The translations under genes were made by a program, and so were the position numbers. A stretch of 15,799 bases of DNA, taken from contig DCUB01000055.1 of assembly GCA_002329365.1 (NCBI GenBank), positions 1-15,799 on the forward strand, given 5' to 3'. This DNA comes from Ruminococcaceae bacterium UBA1425 (GTDB lineage Bacteria; Bacillota; Clostridia; Oscillospirales; Acutalibacteraceae). Below the pieces are notes generated by a model, which was not told where the DNA came from, did not search any database, and saw only the letters and a list, made by a program, of their open reading frames with translations. This document shows positions 1-7,002 of this stretch, piece after piece (positions within the stretch are counted from its first letter, which is position 1; the number at the start of each line of letters is the position of its first letter).

Positions 1-16
1 CTTACTTTCGCAGCAG

Positions 17-1078
17 TCAGCGCTCCTCGCGGAAATACGGCAGGCCGAGGCTTGCCGGTGCGTGATTCTCGCGTTTTTTCCTTGCGCTGACTATGACAAG
101 AACGATAATCGAAACAAGGTACGGCAGCGTTTTGAAAATATCCTGGAACATGTTCTGAAGCGCGATGTTGGAGCTTTTTAGCGTGACCATAAGCGAATCT
201 ATTACGCTCTTGGGCAGGTATGAGCTGGCGGGCAGGTAAAGGAAAAGCCAGTAGCACATGCCGAACAGATACGCGCTCCATATAGCGTTTTTCGGCTTCC
301 AGCTTGCGAATATGACAAGAGCGACTGCAAGCCAGCCAAGCGACTCTATGCTGCCGTCGCTCGACCACGTTCCCTTCGTGTAATCGAGAACGTAATAAAG
401 TCCGCCTATGCCGCATATGCCCGCACCGAGGCACGTTGCAAGGTACTTGTACAGCGTGATGTTTATTCCCGCCGCGTCCGCCGTCGCGGGGTTCTCACCG
501 ACCGCGCGCAGGTTTAGCCCCACACGGCTTCTGCTTAAAAAAATCTGCATCGCTACGGCTACGGCAATAGCCGCGTAGGCGAGAAAGCCGTAGGAGAAAA
601 AAAGCTTGCTTACAGTGCCGAGCCCTGAGGAAAGCCACGGTATTGACGTGCGGAAGGCTTCGCTTGTAGCCGGAACGGATATCTGGCCGACACCGCCCGC
701 GAGAGTGTTTAAAGAGCCGCCGAAGAAATTCGCGACTCCCGAGCCGAAAATCGTAAGCGTAAGTCCCGTTACGTTCTGATTCGCCCTTAGCGTAATTGTA
801 AGGAAGCTGTAAATAAGGCCGCCGAGCATTGAGGCGACAAAGGCGCAGCCGAGGGCGATAAGAAGGCAGAGCACGGCGTTCGGCTCGTCAGTACTCTTTT
901 CATAGAAGAATACGCCGACAAGGCTCGCTATGCCGCCGATGTACATTATTCCCGGTACGCCTAAGTTAAGATGCCCGGATTTTTCCGTAAGTGTTTCGCC
1001 GAGCGCGCCGAACATAATGACGGTGCCGAAGGCGACCGCGGCGTTGAACCATGATATAAAGGAAGAAAGCGTTATCAT
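17..1078 (-). CDS. ABC transporter permease, nucleoside/BMP type (second permease)
   Basis: Integral-membrane permease of 353 residues, probably half of the channel of a BMP-type (nucleoside-class) ABC importer. It has many hydrophobic segments and BPD_transp_2 family hallmarks: NLGVPGIMYIGG near residues 38-49, and VGENPATADAAGI followed by a glycine-rich membrane segment (CLGAGICGIGGLYYV) around residues 192-227. Family resemblance is to YufQ/NupQ-type permeases, recognised from motifs only. The start is supported by an AAAGGAG site 9 nt upstream, inside the end of the preceding gene. Its ATG overlaps the stop of the upstream permease gene as ATGA, so translation is likely coupled. It is the last gene of the transporter set that can be seen; the 16 bases beyond its stop are too few to interpret. 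The substrate cannot be read from the permease itself; the linked xpt gene suggests purines. Confidence 0.9.
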   Translation of the reverse strand: MITLSSFISWFNAAVAFGTVIMFGALGETLTEKSGHLNLGVPGIMYIGGIASLVGVFFYEKSTDEPNAVLCLLIALGCAFVASMLGGLIYSFLTITLRANQNVTGLTLTIFGSGVANFFGGSLNTLAGGVGQISVPATSEAFRTSIPWLSSGLGTVSKLFFSYGFLAYAAIAVAVAMQIFLSRSRVGLNLRAVGENPATADAAGINITLYKYLATCLGAGICGIGGLYYVLDYTKGTWSSDGSIESLGWLAVALVIFASWKPKNAIWSAYLFGMCYWLFLYLPASSYLPKSVIDSLMVTLKSSNIALQNMFQDIFKTLPYLVSIIVLVIVSARKKRENHAPASLGLPYFREER

Positions 1079-2193
1079 TGTTTTTCGCTCCTTTCGGCTG
1101 ACTTGCCGCGGAATATAAGACGGAAATTTACGAAGAACTCGCTGCCGAGGATGAAAAAGAGGATTGTTCCCGTTATCATCTGCGAGGCAAAGCCGTTGAG
1201 GTTGTAATCGGAAGCTATCTGACCCGCGCCCCTGTCAAGGAACGTTATAAGACTTGAAATAAGTATCATGGCAAACGAGTTGAAGTGAGCGAGCCACGCG
1301 ACAATAATGGCGGTAAACCCGCGCCCGCCCGCAGTCATTGTTGAAATTGTGTGGCTTATGCCGCTTACCTCAATAAAGCCTGCAAGCCCGCAGACAGCGC
1401 CAGAAAGCAGCATTGTTCGCATAATAACCTTTTTAACGTTTATACCGGCGTAACGCGCGGTGTTTTCCGACTCTCCGACAACGGCAATTTCGTAACCGTG
1501 CTTGCTCTTTTTAAGATAGAAGTACATAAAAACCGTTACAGCAAGAACTATCACGACATTTAGGAAATACTGCTGACCGAACACCCTCGGAAACCATCCG
1601 GCATTTGTAAATGAATTTATAATTCCGACGGAATGCGACTGTTTTTTGTCCCAGAAGTCAACAAAAAAGGACGTTATCTGAATTGCCACATAGTTCATCA
1701 TCAGCGTGAAAAGCGTTTCGTTGGTACCGAATTTCGCCTTGAAAAAGGCGGGCAGCAAACCCCAGAGAGCGCCGGCTATGAGGCTGCACAGCATCATAAT
1801 CAACAGCAGCGTCCACGTCGGAAGCGCGTCGAGATAAAACATGCACGCAGCCGTAACAACGCCGCCTACAAGTATCTGCCCCTCGGCGCCTATGTTCCAG
1901 AATCTCATTTTAAACGCGGGAGCAAGCCCTACGCCTATACAAAGAAGTAAAAGCATGTCGCGTACAGTAATCCATATGCGCTTTGTTGTGCCGAACGCGC
2001 CGTCGAACATTGATTTGTACACGTCAATGGGGTTGAGCGGCCTGCCCGTTAGCGACGTTATAGCCATAATCAGAAACCCCGCAACCGTGAGGGAAAGCAA
2101 AATTGCGGCGACACGGAAAACGCACACCTTCCAGAAGGGAACGGCGTCGCGCTTTGCGATTCTTACTAAAGGTATTCCGGTTTTACCGCTCAT
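1075..2193 (-). CDS. ABC transporter permease, nucleoside/BMP type (first permease)
   Basis: Permease of 372 residues that would pair with the other permease as a heterodimeric channel. A hydrophobic segment near residues 25-50 follows a short basic N-terminus. The family motifs FWNIGAEGQILVGG (about residues 98-111) and GTNETLFTLMMNYVA (about 155-169) are clear, as is VGESENTARYAGI (about 239-251), which matches VGENPATADAAGI in the partner permease; the two are paralogues. Resembles YufP/NupP-type proteins. The ATG overlaps the stop codon of the upstream ATPase gene (ATGA), and an AAGGGG stretch about 7 nt before the ATG can serve as ribosome binding site. The downstream permease overlaps it in the same way, so ATPase and both permeases form one tightly coupled translational unit. 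Confidence 0.9.
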   Translation of the reverse strand: MSGKTGIPLVRIAKRDAVPFWKVCVFRVAAILLSLTVAGFLIMAITSLTGRPLNPIDVYKSMFDGAFGTTKRIWITVRDMLLLLCIGVGLAPAFKMRFWNIGAEGQILVGGVVTAACMFYLDALPTWTLLLIMMLCSLIAGALWGLLPAFFKAKFGTNETLFTLMMNYVAIQITSFFVDFWDKKQSHSVGIINSFTNAGWFPRVFGQQYFLNVVIVLAVTVFMYFYLKKSKHGYEIAVVGESENTARYAGINVKKVIMRTMLLSGAVCGLAGFIEVSGISHTISTMTAGGRGFTAIIVAWLAHFNSFAMILISSLITFLDRGAGQIASDYNLNGFASQMITGTILFFILGSEFFVNFRLIFRGKSAERSEKQ

Positions 2194-3731
2194 TCTGAAT
2201 CCCCTTCCTTCCTGTCAAGCTTTGTCATCAGCAGACCGACCTCCTCCTTTGTAGCCGTTCTGCCGTCTACGATTCCGTTAACGCGTCCGGCGCACATAAC
2301 CATTATCCTGTCTGAAAGCTCAAGCAGCACGTCCAAATCCTCGCCGACGTAAATGACGGCAACGCCCTTTTCCTTCTGCTCGTTCAACAGGCGGTAAATT
2401 GTGTATGACGTGTTAATATCAAGCCCGCGCACGGCGTAGGCGGTCATCAGAACGCTCGGAGCGTTTGATATCTCGCGCCCCACGAGTACCTTTTGAACGT
2501 TTCCGCCCGAAAGCCGACGCACGGGAGTGGAAAGCCCGGGCGTTGAAACCTCAAAACGCTCGCGAACACTTTCGGCAAGCTTTGTTGGCTCTTTTTTGCT
2601 TGTAAACGGGGAGAATCCGTGTTCGTATGTTTTTAGCATCATGTTTTCCGCCATTCCCATGGAGCCTACAAGCCCCATTCCCAATCTGTCCTCGGGAACA
2701 AAGGAGAGGGCAATGCCGTAATTTCTTATCTGCTTAGGGGTTTTTCCTATAAGCAGCTTCGCCTCGCCGCCGTCGGGCGGATAGTACTCTATGCTGCCGG
2801 AGGAAACACTTTGAAGCCCCGCGACAGCCTCAAGCAACTCCTTCTGCCCGCAGCCCGAAATTCCGGCAATGCCGAGAATCTCACCGCCGTAAGCCTCAAA
2901 GGATACGCTGTCAAGACGCTTAAAGCCGTTTTCGTCAACACAGGAAAGGTTGTTTACCGAAAGCCGTAGCGTTCTGTTCTCCGGTTCGGGGCGGTCGATA
3001 TTGAGCGACACCTTTTGCCCGACCATCATTTCGGTAAGCGAAAGCTCGTCCGCCTCGCTTGTGGGCACGCTGCCCACATATTCGCCCTTTCTGAGAATGG
3101 CTACGCGGTCGGAAATCTCAAGCACCTCGTGAAGCTTGTGCGTTATTATCACAACGGCCTTTCCGTCGGCCTTCATATTGCGTATAACATTGAAAAGCTT
3201 TTCCGTTTCCTGCGGGGTAAGAACAGCCGTGGGCTCGTCGAGTATGAGAATATCTGCCCCGCGGTAAAGCACCTTGACTATTTCAAGCGTCTGCTTTTGC
3301 GAAACCGACATTGTGTAAACCTTCTGCTCGGGGTTTACCTCAAAGCCGTAGCGCCCGCAAATCTCCCTCACACGGGTGGCAACGGCGTTTCTGTCGAGCC
3401 TGCCCTTTTCACGCAGACCGAGAACAATATTTTCGGCCGCCGTGAAAACGTCCACAAGCTTGAAATGCTGATGTATCATGCCGATTTTTAAGTCATAGGC
3501 GTCCTTCGGAGAATGAATCGTAACCTTTTTTCCGTTGACAAAAATCTGACCGTCGTCCGGAAAATAGATGCCGGAAAGCATGTTCATCAGCGTGGTTTTT
3601 CCGCTGCCGTTTTCGCCCAGCAGAGAAAGAATCTCGCCCTTGCGGATTTCGAGATTAACCTTGTGATTGGCAATAACGGAGCCGAAGGTTTTTGTTATTC
3701 CCTTCATTACAACAGCAGCCGAGTTTTCCAT
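2190..3731 (-). CDS. ABC transporter ATP-binding protein with two ATPase domains, nucleoside/sugar class
   Basis: Energises the importer; 513 residues from the chosen start. I prefer the ATG at 3731 (protein begins MENSAAVVMKG) over the upstream in-frame ATG at 3770, because AAAGGA lies 8 nt before it and the extra N-terminus is polar and non-conserved. The first domain is complete: Walker A GENGSGKTT (about residues 40-48), signature-like MSVSQKQ, Walker B ILILDEPTAVLT and H-loop VIITH. The second domain is degenerate: its P-loop reads GISGCGQKE without the Lys-Thr/Ser pair, the signature LSGGNVQK is good, but the Walker B region reads VLMTAYAVRGLD without the DE pair. Asymmetric double domains are usual in the RbsA/YufO class. 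The stop overlaps the next permease start (ATGA). Confidence 0.92.
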   Translation of the reverse strand: MENSAAVVMKGITKTFGSVIANHKVNLEIRKGEILSLLGENGSGKTTLMNMLSGIYFPDDGQIFVNGKKVTIHSPKDAYDLKIGMIHQHFKLVDVFTAAENIVLGLREKGRLDRNAVATRVREICGRYGFEVNPEQKVYTMSVSQKQTLEIVKVLYRGADILILDEPTAVLTPQETEKLFNVIRNMKADGKAVVIITHKLHEVLEISDRVAILRKGEYVGSVPTSEADELSLTEMMVGQKVSLNIDRPEPENRTLRLSVNNLSCVDENGFKRLDSVSFEAYGGEILGIAGISGCGQKELLEAVAGLQSVSSGSIEYYPPDGGEAKLLIGKTPKQIRNYGIALSFVPEDRLGMGLVGSMGMAENMMLKTYEHGFSPFTSKKEPTKLAESVRERFEVSTPGLSTPVRRLSGGNVQKVLVGREISNAPSVLMTAYAVRGLDINTSYTIYRLLNEQKEKGVAVIYVGEDLDVLLELSDRIMVMCAGRVNGIVDGRTATKEEVGLLMTKLDRKEGDSE

Positions 3732-3828
3732 TGTTTTATCCTTTCGTGACTTGTTCCGGTTTGTATGCAAATAGCAGGGGCGTGTCCTCGTGTGCGTTTA
3801 CTTAAGCCAATTCAGTTCATGCATTACA

Positions 3829-3906
3829 CGGAACGGATAAATCCGTTCCCTACTTACCTGACGGCAAAAATAATAATATCTGTAGGGAACGCATTAATAC
3901 GTTCCG
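3829..3906. repeat. 78-bp REPIN-like palindromic element
   Basis: Two 25-bp arms, 3829-3853 and 3882-3906, are inverted copies with 22 of 25 positions matching, separated by a 28-bp AT-rich spacer. Each arm is itself a hairpin: GGAACGGA/TCCGTTCC with a TAAA loop at 3830-3849, and GGAACG/CGTTCC at 3886-3905. Paired REP-like hairpins in inverted orientation are the layout of REPIN/MITE-type dispersed elements. No clean target duplication is visible. It sits in the non-coding gap between the lipoprotein gene and the ATPase gene. Whether it is repeated elsewhere in the genome cannot be seen here. Confidence 0.65.
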
Positions 3907-3909
3907 CGC

Positions 3910-3938
3910 ATAATACGCTCAGGCTTGTGTGGTTTCAA
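3910..3938 (-). promoter_or_regulatory. Candidate internal promoter for the ABC ATPase/permease genes
   Basis: On the minus strand, TTGAAA (3938-3933) and TATTAT (3915-3910) are separated by exactly 17 bp; each matches the sigma-A consensus at 5 of 6 positions. It lies downstream of the hairpin after the lipoprotein gene and about 180 bp upstream of the ATPase start, so it could supply the ATPase and permeases independently. The REPIN-like element would lie at the start of such a transcript. Prediction from sequence only. Confidence 0.4.
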
Positions 3939-3985
3939 CGGGCGACCGCAGATTTGCCCCTGCGCAATATATCGTTCGTTTGAGA

Positions 3986-4021
3986 AAAACCGATAAGGGA
4001 GCCGCGGGAAAGCGGCTCCCT
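3986..4021 (-). terminator. Intercistronic terminator/attenuating hairpin after the BMP lipoprotein gene
   Basis: A perfect 10-bp stem pairs 3996-4005 with 4012-4021 (GGGAGCCGC/GCGGCTCCC plus an A-T pair) around a 6-nt loop. On the minus strand it is followed within a few bases by TTATCGGTTTTTC. It begins 31 bp past the lipoprotein stop. In binding-protein transporters such a hairpin commonly gives partial termination and 3'-end protection, so more binding protein than channel is made; that role is inferred here. Confidence 0.7.
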
Positions 4022-4052
4022 ATTTGCCAAAATCAGACGCACAAAGCTATAA

Positions 4053-5378
4053 TTACGCTTTTTCGGTTATACCGTCGATTCTCAAGCCGAAGCAGGGAGC
4101 GCTTTGTACATACGACTCGTGGAAATAGCCGTCGGCTACTACGTTGTCGGCGTCAGGAGTCCAGTCGTCGTCTGTGTCGGTTGCGAATGCCTTGACTACT
4201 TTCTCTCCGCCAACCGTGAATTTTGAGGTGTCGAAAACCTTAAGCGTTCCGTCGGAAATAGCTGCTTCAACCTCGGCTACCTTTTCGGCTGTGCCCGCCG
4301 CGCACGATTTGCCGAGCTCTGTTATAGCTACCGCGCCCTTTGCGTAGCCTGCCACCCAGTTCGTGGCAATCTTGTCGCCGTTGATGGCGCACTTTAACGC
4401 GTACTCATAGTAAACGCCCCAGTTGTTGGATGCCGAAGTGAGCGCGGCGTTCGGCGCGGCGTTGAGCATCGAGACGTTGTAGCCTACCGAGAAGACGGTT
4501 TTGCCCGACTTGTAAGCAGCCTCGATTGCGGAGGGAGCGCCCGTTGTGTCGGCGTGCTGACCGATAATCACACAGCCGTCGGCTATGAGCGACTCGGCGG
4601 CGGTGCCTTCGGCGGTGAGGTCTGCCCATGAGGAGGTATATATAACCTCCATTACCACCTTTTCATAAACGCTCTTGACTCCGAGATAGAACGCCGTATA
4701 GCCCGAAACAACCTCGGCGTACGGAAATGCTCCGACATAGCCAATGCGGACGTTGCCGTTTTCGTCGAAATTCGCGTCGGTAAGCGCGTTGGCTTCTGCA
4801 AGCTCCGCAACCTTCATACCGGCTACGACTCCTGCGACGTAGCGGGACTCATAGACGTTTGTAAAAGCGTTTGAGAAATTGTCAAGACCGGATTTGGCGG
4901 CAGTGTCGCCCGTCATTGAAACAAAGTGTACGTCCGGGTGGTCGGTGGCCGCCTTTTGCATATAGGACTGATGACCGTAGCTGTCGGAGAAAATGTATTT
5001 GCAGCCCTGCTCGACAAGGTCGATTGCCGCGTCTTCGCAAGCCTGGTCCTCACCGATATTGTACTTCCAGATAATATGGTCGTCGTCAATGCCGAGGTTT
5101 TTCGCCGCTGTTTTAATGCCCTGCATATGAGCGAAATCATATCCTACGTTTTCGTCGTGAAGAAGTATAACGCCGATTTTGACCTTAGAGGGGTCTCCCG
5201 TCAACTGAAGGTCTGCCGCTACTGTTGAAACAACGCCGCTTTCGGCAAGCGGAAGCTCTGTTTCTTCGCCCGAAGCCTTTGTGGTTGATTCGTCGCCCGC
5301 TTCGCCGCCCTTGCCGCAGGAAGCAACGCAAAGCGCAATCGCAAGCACAAGGAGCATGGCAAGTAATTTCTTTGTCAT
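4053..5378 (-). CDS. BMP-family substrate-binding lipoprotein of a nucleoside-type ABC importer
   Basis: Extracellular, membrane-anchored binding protein of 441 residues. The N-terminus is a lipoprotein signal: MTKK, a hydrophobic stretch and a lipobox VASC with Cys21 as lipidation site, followed by a polar Gly/Ser/Glu/Thr-rich linker to about residue 60. The mature domain begins KVKIGVILLHDENVGYDF and continues with the BMP/PnrA-like pattern (KYIFSDSYG, HFVSMTGD, FTNVYESRYVAGVVAG, RIGYVGAFPYAEVVSGY, ADGCVIIGQHADTTG), all consistent with the periplasmic-binding fold. GGGGGA lies 6 nt before the ATG. It is 59 bp downstream of xpt on the same strand and upstream of the ATPase and permease genes. 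The family binds purine nucleosides in several characterised cases; with xpt upstream I infer a purine nucleoside or base as substrate. Confidence 0.92.
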   Translation of the reverse strand: MTKKLLAMLLVLAIALCVASCGKGGEAGDESTTKASGEETELPLAESGVVSTVAADLQLTGDPSKVKIGVILLHDENVGYDFAHMQGIKTAAKNLGIDDDHIIWKYNIGEDQACEDAAIDLVEQGCKYIFSDSYGHQSYMQKAATDHPDVHFVSMTGDTAAKSGLDNFSNAFTNVYESRYVAGVVAGMKVAELAEANALTDANFDENGNVRIGYVGAFPYAEVVSGYTAFYLGVKSVYEKVVMEVIYTSSWADLTAEGTAAESLIADGCVIIGQHADTTGAPSAIEAAYKSGKTVFSVGYNVSMLNAAPNAALTSASNNWGVYYEYALKCAINGDKIATNWVAGYAKGAVAITELGKSCAAGTAEKVAEVEAAISDGTLKVFDTSKFTVGGEKVVKAFATDTDDDWTPDADNVVADGYFHESYVQSAPCFGLRIDGITEKA

Positions 5379-5383
5379 TTTCT

Positions 5384-5428
5384 TTCCCCCAAAAATTTAA
5401 TAAAAATTATTAAACGGGTTTCCCCCGT
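5384..5428 (-). terminator. Weak hairpin with U-rich tail after xpt
   Basis: A short 5-bp stem, ACGGG/CCCGT (5414-5418 with 5424-5428), is followed on the minus strand by an AT-rich tract containing two runs of T. It lies between the xpt stop and the lipoprotein start. The stem is short, so it is at best a leaky terminator; no strong promoter is visible in the 59-bp gap, and read-through from xpt is likely. Confidence 0.3.
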
Positions 5429-5437
5429 AAAACCGGA

Positions 5438-6013
5438 TTAACGTCGGAAGCTTATGCCGTCCCTGACGCTCATCGCCTCTATGGACGCGAGCGACTCGAC
5501 TCTGATACCTCTGCCGCGCAGCTCGTCGCCGCCGCCCTGATAAGCCTTTTCTATTACTATTCCCGCGCCTGCTATCCCGGCGCCAGCCTGTGAGCAGATA
5601 TCGACAAGGACGCGGACCGCGCTGCCCTTTGCAAGAAAATCGTCGATTATGAGAACCTTGTCCGACCGGTCGAGAAATCTGCGCGATACGACTATTTCGT
5701 ATGATTTCCGATGCGTGTAGGAATATCCGCGCGAGGAATAAACGTCGCCCGCGATATTTACTGTTTTTATCTTTTTCGCAAAAACGACAGGCACGTTAAA
5801 AAACTGCGCCGTGATGCAGGAAACGCCGATGCCCGAGCTTTCGATTGTAAGTATTTTGTTTACTCCGCAGCCGCCGAAAAGCCTGTAAAACTCCGCGCCG
5901 ATTTCACGCATAAGGGAAACGTCAATCTGATGATTAAGGAAGGAGTCCACCTTTAGTATGTCGCCCTCGGCTACTATTCCGTCCTCAAGGATTCTGCGCT
6001 CAAGTATATCCAT
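5438..6013 (-). CDS. xpt: Xanthine phosphoribosyltransferase
   Basis: Purine salvage enzyme converting xanthine and PRPP to XMP in the cytoplasm. 191 residues, close to the usual length. The type I phosphoribosyltransferase PRPP loop VLIIDDFLAKGSA is at residues 120-132. The N-terminal part reads ILKVDSFLNHQID (19-31), which includes the Asn implicated in xanthine recognition in the Bacillus enzyme, and YSSRGYSYTHRKSYEIVVSRRFL forms the family's flexible-loop region. The ATG is preceded by GAGGGG at 8 nt spacing. A good promoter lies just upstream and the gene is followed by a BMP transporter set on the same strand. The mapped promoter leaves only about 34 nt of leader, too little for a purine riboswitch. 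Confidence 0.94.
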   Translation of the reverse strand: MDILERRILEDGIVAEGDILKVDSFLNHQIDVSLMREIGAEFYRLFGGCGVNKILTIESSGIGVSCITAQFFNVPVVFAKKIKTVNIAGDVYSSRGYSYTHRKSYEIVVSRRFLDRSDKVLIIDDFLAKGSAVRVLVDICSQAGAGIAGAGIVIEKAYQGGGDELRGRGIRVESLASIEAMSVRDGISFRR

Positions 6014-6053
6014 CAGCCGCGCCCCTCATTTCAACAATATACCAATATTTTAT

Positions 6054-6082
6054 ATTATCCCGCTAAATAAATCAAGTGTCAA
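6054..6082 (-). promoter_or_regulatory. sigma-A promoter of xpt
   Basis: On the minus strand, perfect TTGACA (6082-6077), a 17-bp spacer and GATAAT (6059-6054, 5 of 6 matches). The predicted transcript starts near 6047, about 34 nt before the xpt ATG. It probably also serves the downstream transporter genes by read-through. Confidence 0.8.
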
Positions 6083-6179
6083 AAGAACGCGAAACATAGA
6101 AAACGTGTGTCTACTATTAGTGCATTTTGACAAATATTCCAAAATAATATACCTAATATGGATTATTTTCATTTTCGGC

Positions 6180-6208
6180 TTGAAAAATGTTGTCATAAGC
6201 TATACAAT
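6180..6208 (+). promoter_or_regulatory. sigma-A promoter of the HAD hydrolase gene
   Basis: TTGAAA (6180-6185), a 17-bp spacer and TACAAT (6203-6208), each 5 of 6 to consensus. The predicted start is near 6215, leaving about 28 nt of leader that contains GGAGG. It is divergent from the xpt promoter with about 100 bp between the two -35 boxes, so a shared regulator is possible but not visible. Confidence 0.65.
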
Positions 6209-6242
6209 ACGAGCATAAAAGCAAGAATCCGGAGGCAAAGAC

Positions 6243-6893
6243 TTGAAATACGAAACAATACTTTTTGACCTTGACGGCACGCTTACAGACCCCGGTGTCG
6301 GCATAACCAATTCAGTCGCCTACGCGCTTTTGAAATTCGGTATTACCGTTCCTGAACGCAAAGCGCTTTACCGCTTTATAGGCCCGCCGCTTATTGAATC
6401 GTTTAAGGAGTTTTACGGGTTTTCGGGCGACGACGCGCGGCTTGCCCTCAAGTATTACCGCGAGTATTTCACAAGCAGCGGGATGTTTGAAAACACCGTC
6501 TACCCACAGGTTCCCGAAATGCTTGAAGCGTTGAAGCGCGCCGGAAAGCGGCTTATAGTGGCGACATCAAAGCCCGAGCCTTTTTCTGAGGAGATTTTAA
6601 AGCATTTCGGGCTTTACGGTTTTTTTGAAAAGGTTGCCGGCAGCACGCTTGACGAAACGAGAACGGAAAAAGCGGACGTAATTTCCTACGCGCTCGACTG
6701 CTGCGGCATAAAGCCCTCCGGCAGCGCCGTCATGGTCGGCGACAGAAGCCACGACGTTTTAGGGGCGAAAAAAAACGGTCTGCCCTGTATAGGCGTGCTG
6801 TTCGGCTACGGAAGCCACGAGGAGCTGACGGACGCCGGAGCCTGCTTAATAGCGGAAGATGTGCCGTCGCTTCAGAAGGAGTTAATACTGTAA
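6243..6893 (+). CDS. HAD-superfamily phosphatase (phosphoglycolate phosphatase / 5'-nucleotidase-like)
   Basis: 216 residues with all four HAD motifs: motif I DLDGT (residues 9-13), motif II in VATSKPEP, a motif III lysine probably in the segment after it, and motif IV VGDRSHDVLGAKKNG near the C-terminus. A helical cap with IGPPLIESFKEFYGF lies between motifs I and II, so it is a subclass I (small cap) enzyme of the PGP/PpaX type. The start codon is TTG at 6243; GGAGG sits 7 nt upstream and no better ATG is present. It is the only plus-strand gene here, divergent from xpt. The exact substrate is unknown; a phosphorylated small metabolite such as a nucleotide or phosphoglycolate is expected. 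The position next to xpt would fit nucleotide turnover, but this is weak evidence. Confidence 0.88.
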   Translation: MKYETILFDLDGTLTDPGVGITNSVAYALLKFGITVPERKALYRFIGPPLIESFKEFYGFSGDDARLALKYYREYFTSSGMFENTVYPQVPEMLEALKRAGKRLIVATSKPEPFSEEILKHFGLYGFFEKVAGSTLDETRTEKADVISYALDCCGIKPSGSAVMVGDRSHDVLGAKKNGLPCIGVLFGYGSHEELTDAGACLIAEDVPSLQKELIL

Positions 6894-6903
6894 AGAAACA
6901 TTC

Positions 6904-6961
6904 AAAAACAAAAAATCGCCCGATTTCAGGTTCGATATGCTGCCGAACACTGAAATCGGGC
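6904..6961 (-). terminator. Strong rho-independent terminator of the ridA/ilv transcript
   Basis: A 12-bp perfect stem (6918-6929 with 6950-6961, GCCCGATTTCAG/CTGAAATCGGGC) is extended by 5 bp (6930-6934 with 6944-6948) after a single bulged A. On the minus strand it is followed by GATTTTTTGTTTTTG. It lies downstream of ridA and faces the end of the HAD gene, so it closes the ilv-ridA transcription unit and blocks entry into the HAD gene in antisense. Confidence 0.85.
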
Positions 6962-6966
6962 AATAT

Positions 6967-7001
6967 AATTGACAGGAGCCTTGGGGGAAGCTCCTGCAAT
7001 T
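6967..7001. terminator. Second hairpin between the convergent HAD and ridA genes
   Basis: CAGGAGC/GCTCCTG (6973-6979 with 6990-6996) is extended inside by TT/AA and outside by AATTG/CAATT, with one bulge on each side and a G5 loop. It abuts the ridA stop. On the plus strand it is followed by an AT-rich ATTATTATTTAT, so it may act as a weak terminator for the HAD gene; on the minus strand it may stabilise the ridA 3' end. Confidence 0.45.
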
Positions 7002-7002
7002 A

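Noticed and set aside
3771..3983. Small plus-strand ORF (72 codons) in the gap between the lipoprotein and ATPase genes
   Set aside because: It runs through the REPIN-like palindrome and the terminator region, has no ribosome binding site and its composition does not look like protein.
6127..6159. TTGACA at 6127-6132 as promoter for the HAD gene
   Set aside because: At 17 bp spacing the -10 would read TACCTA; the nearest good TAATAT sites are 12 or 21 bp away. TTGAAA-17-TACAAT at 6180-6208 is better placed.
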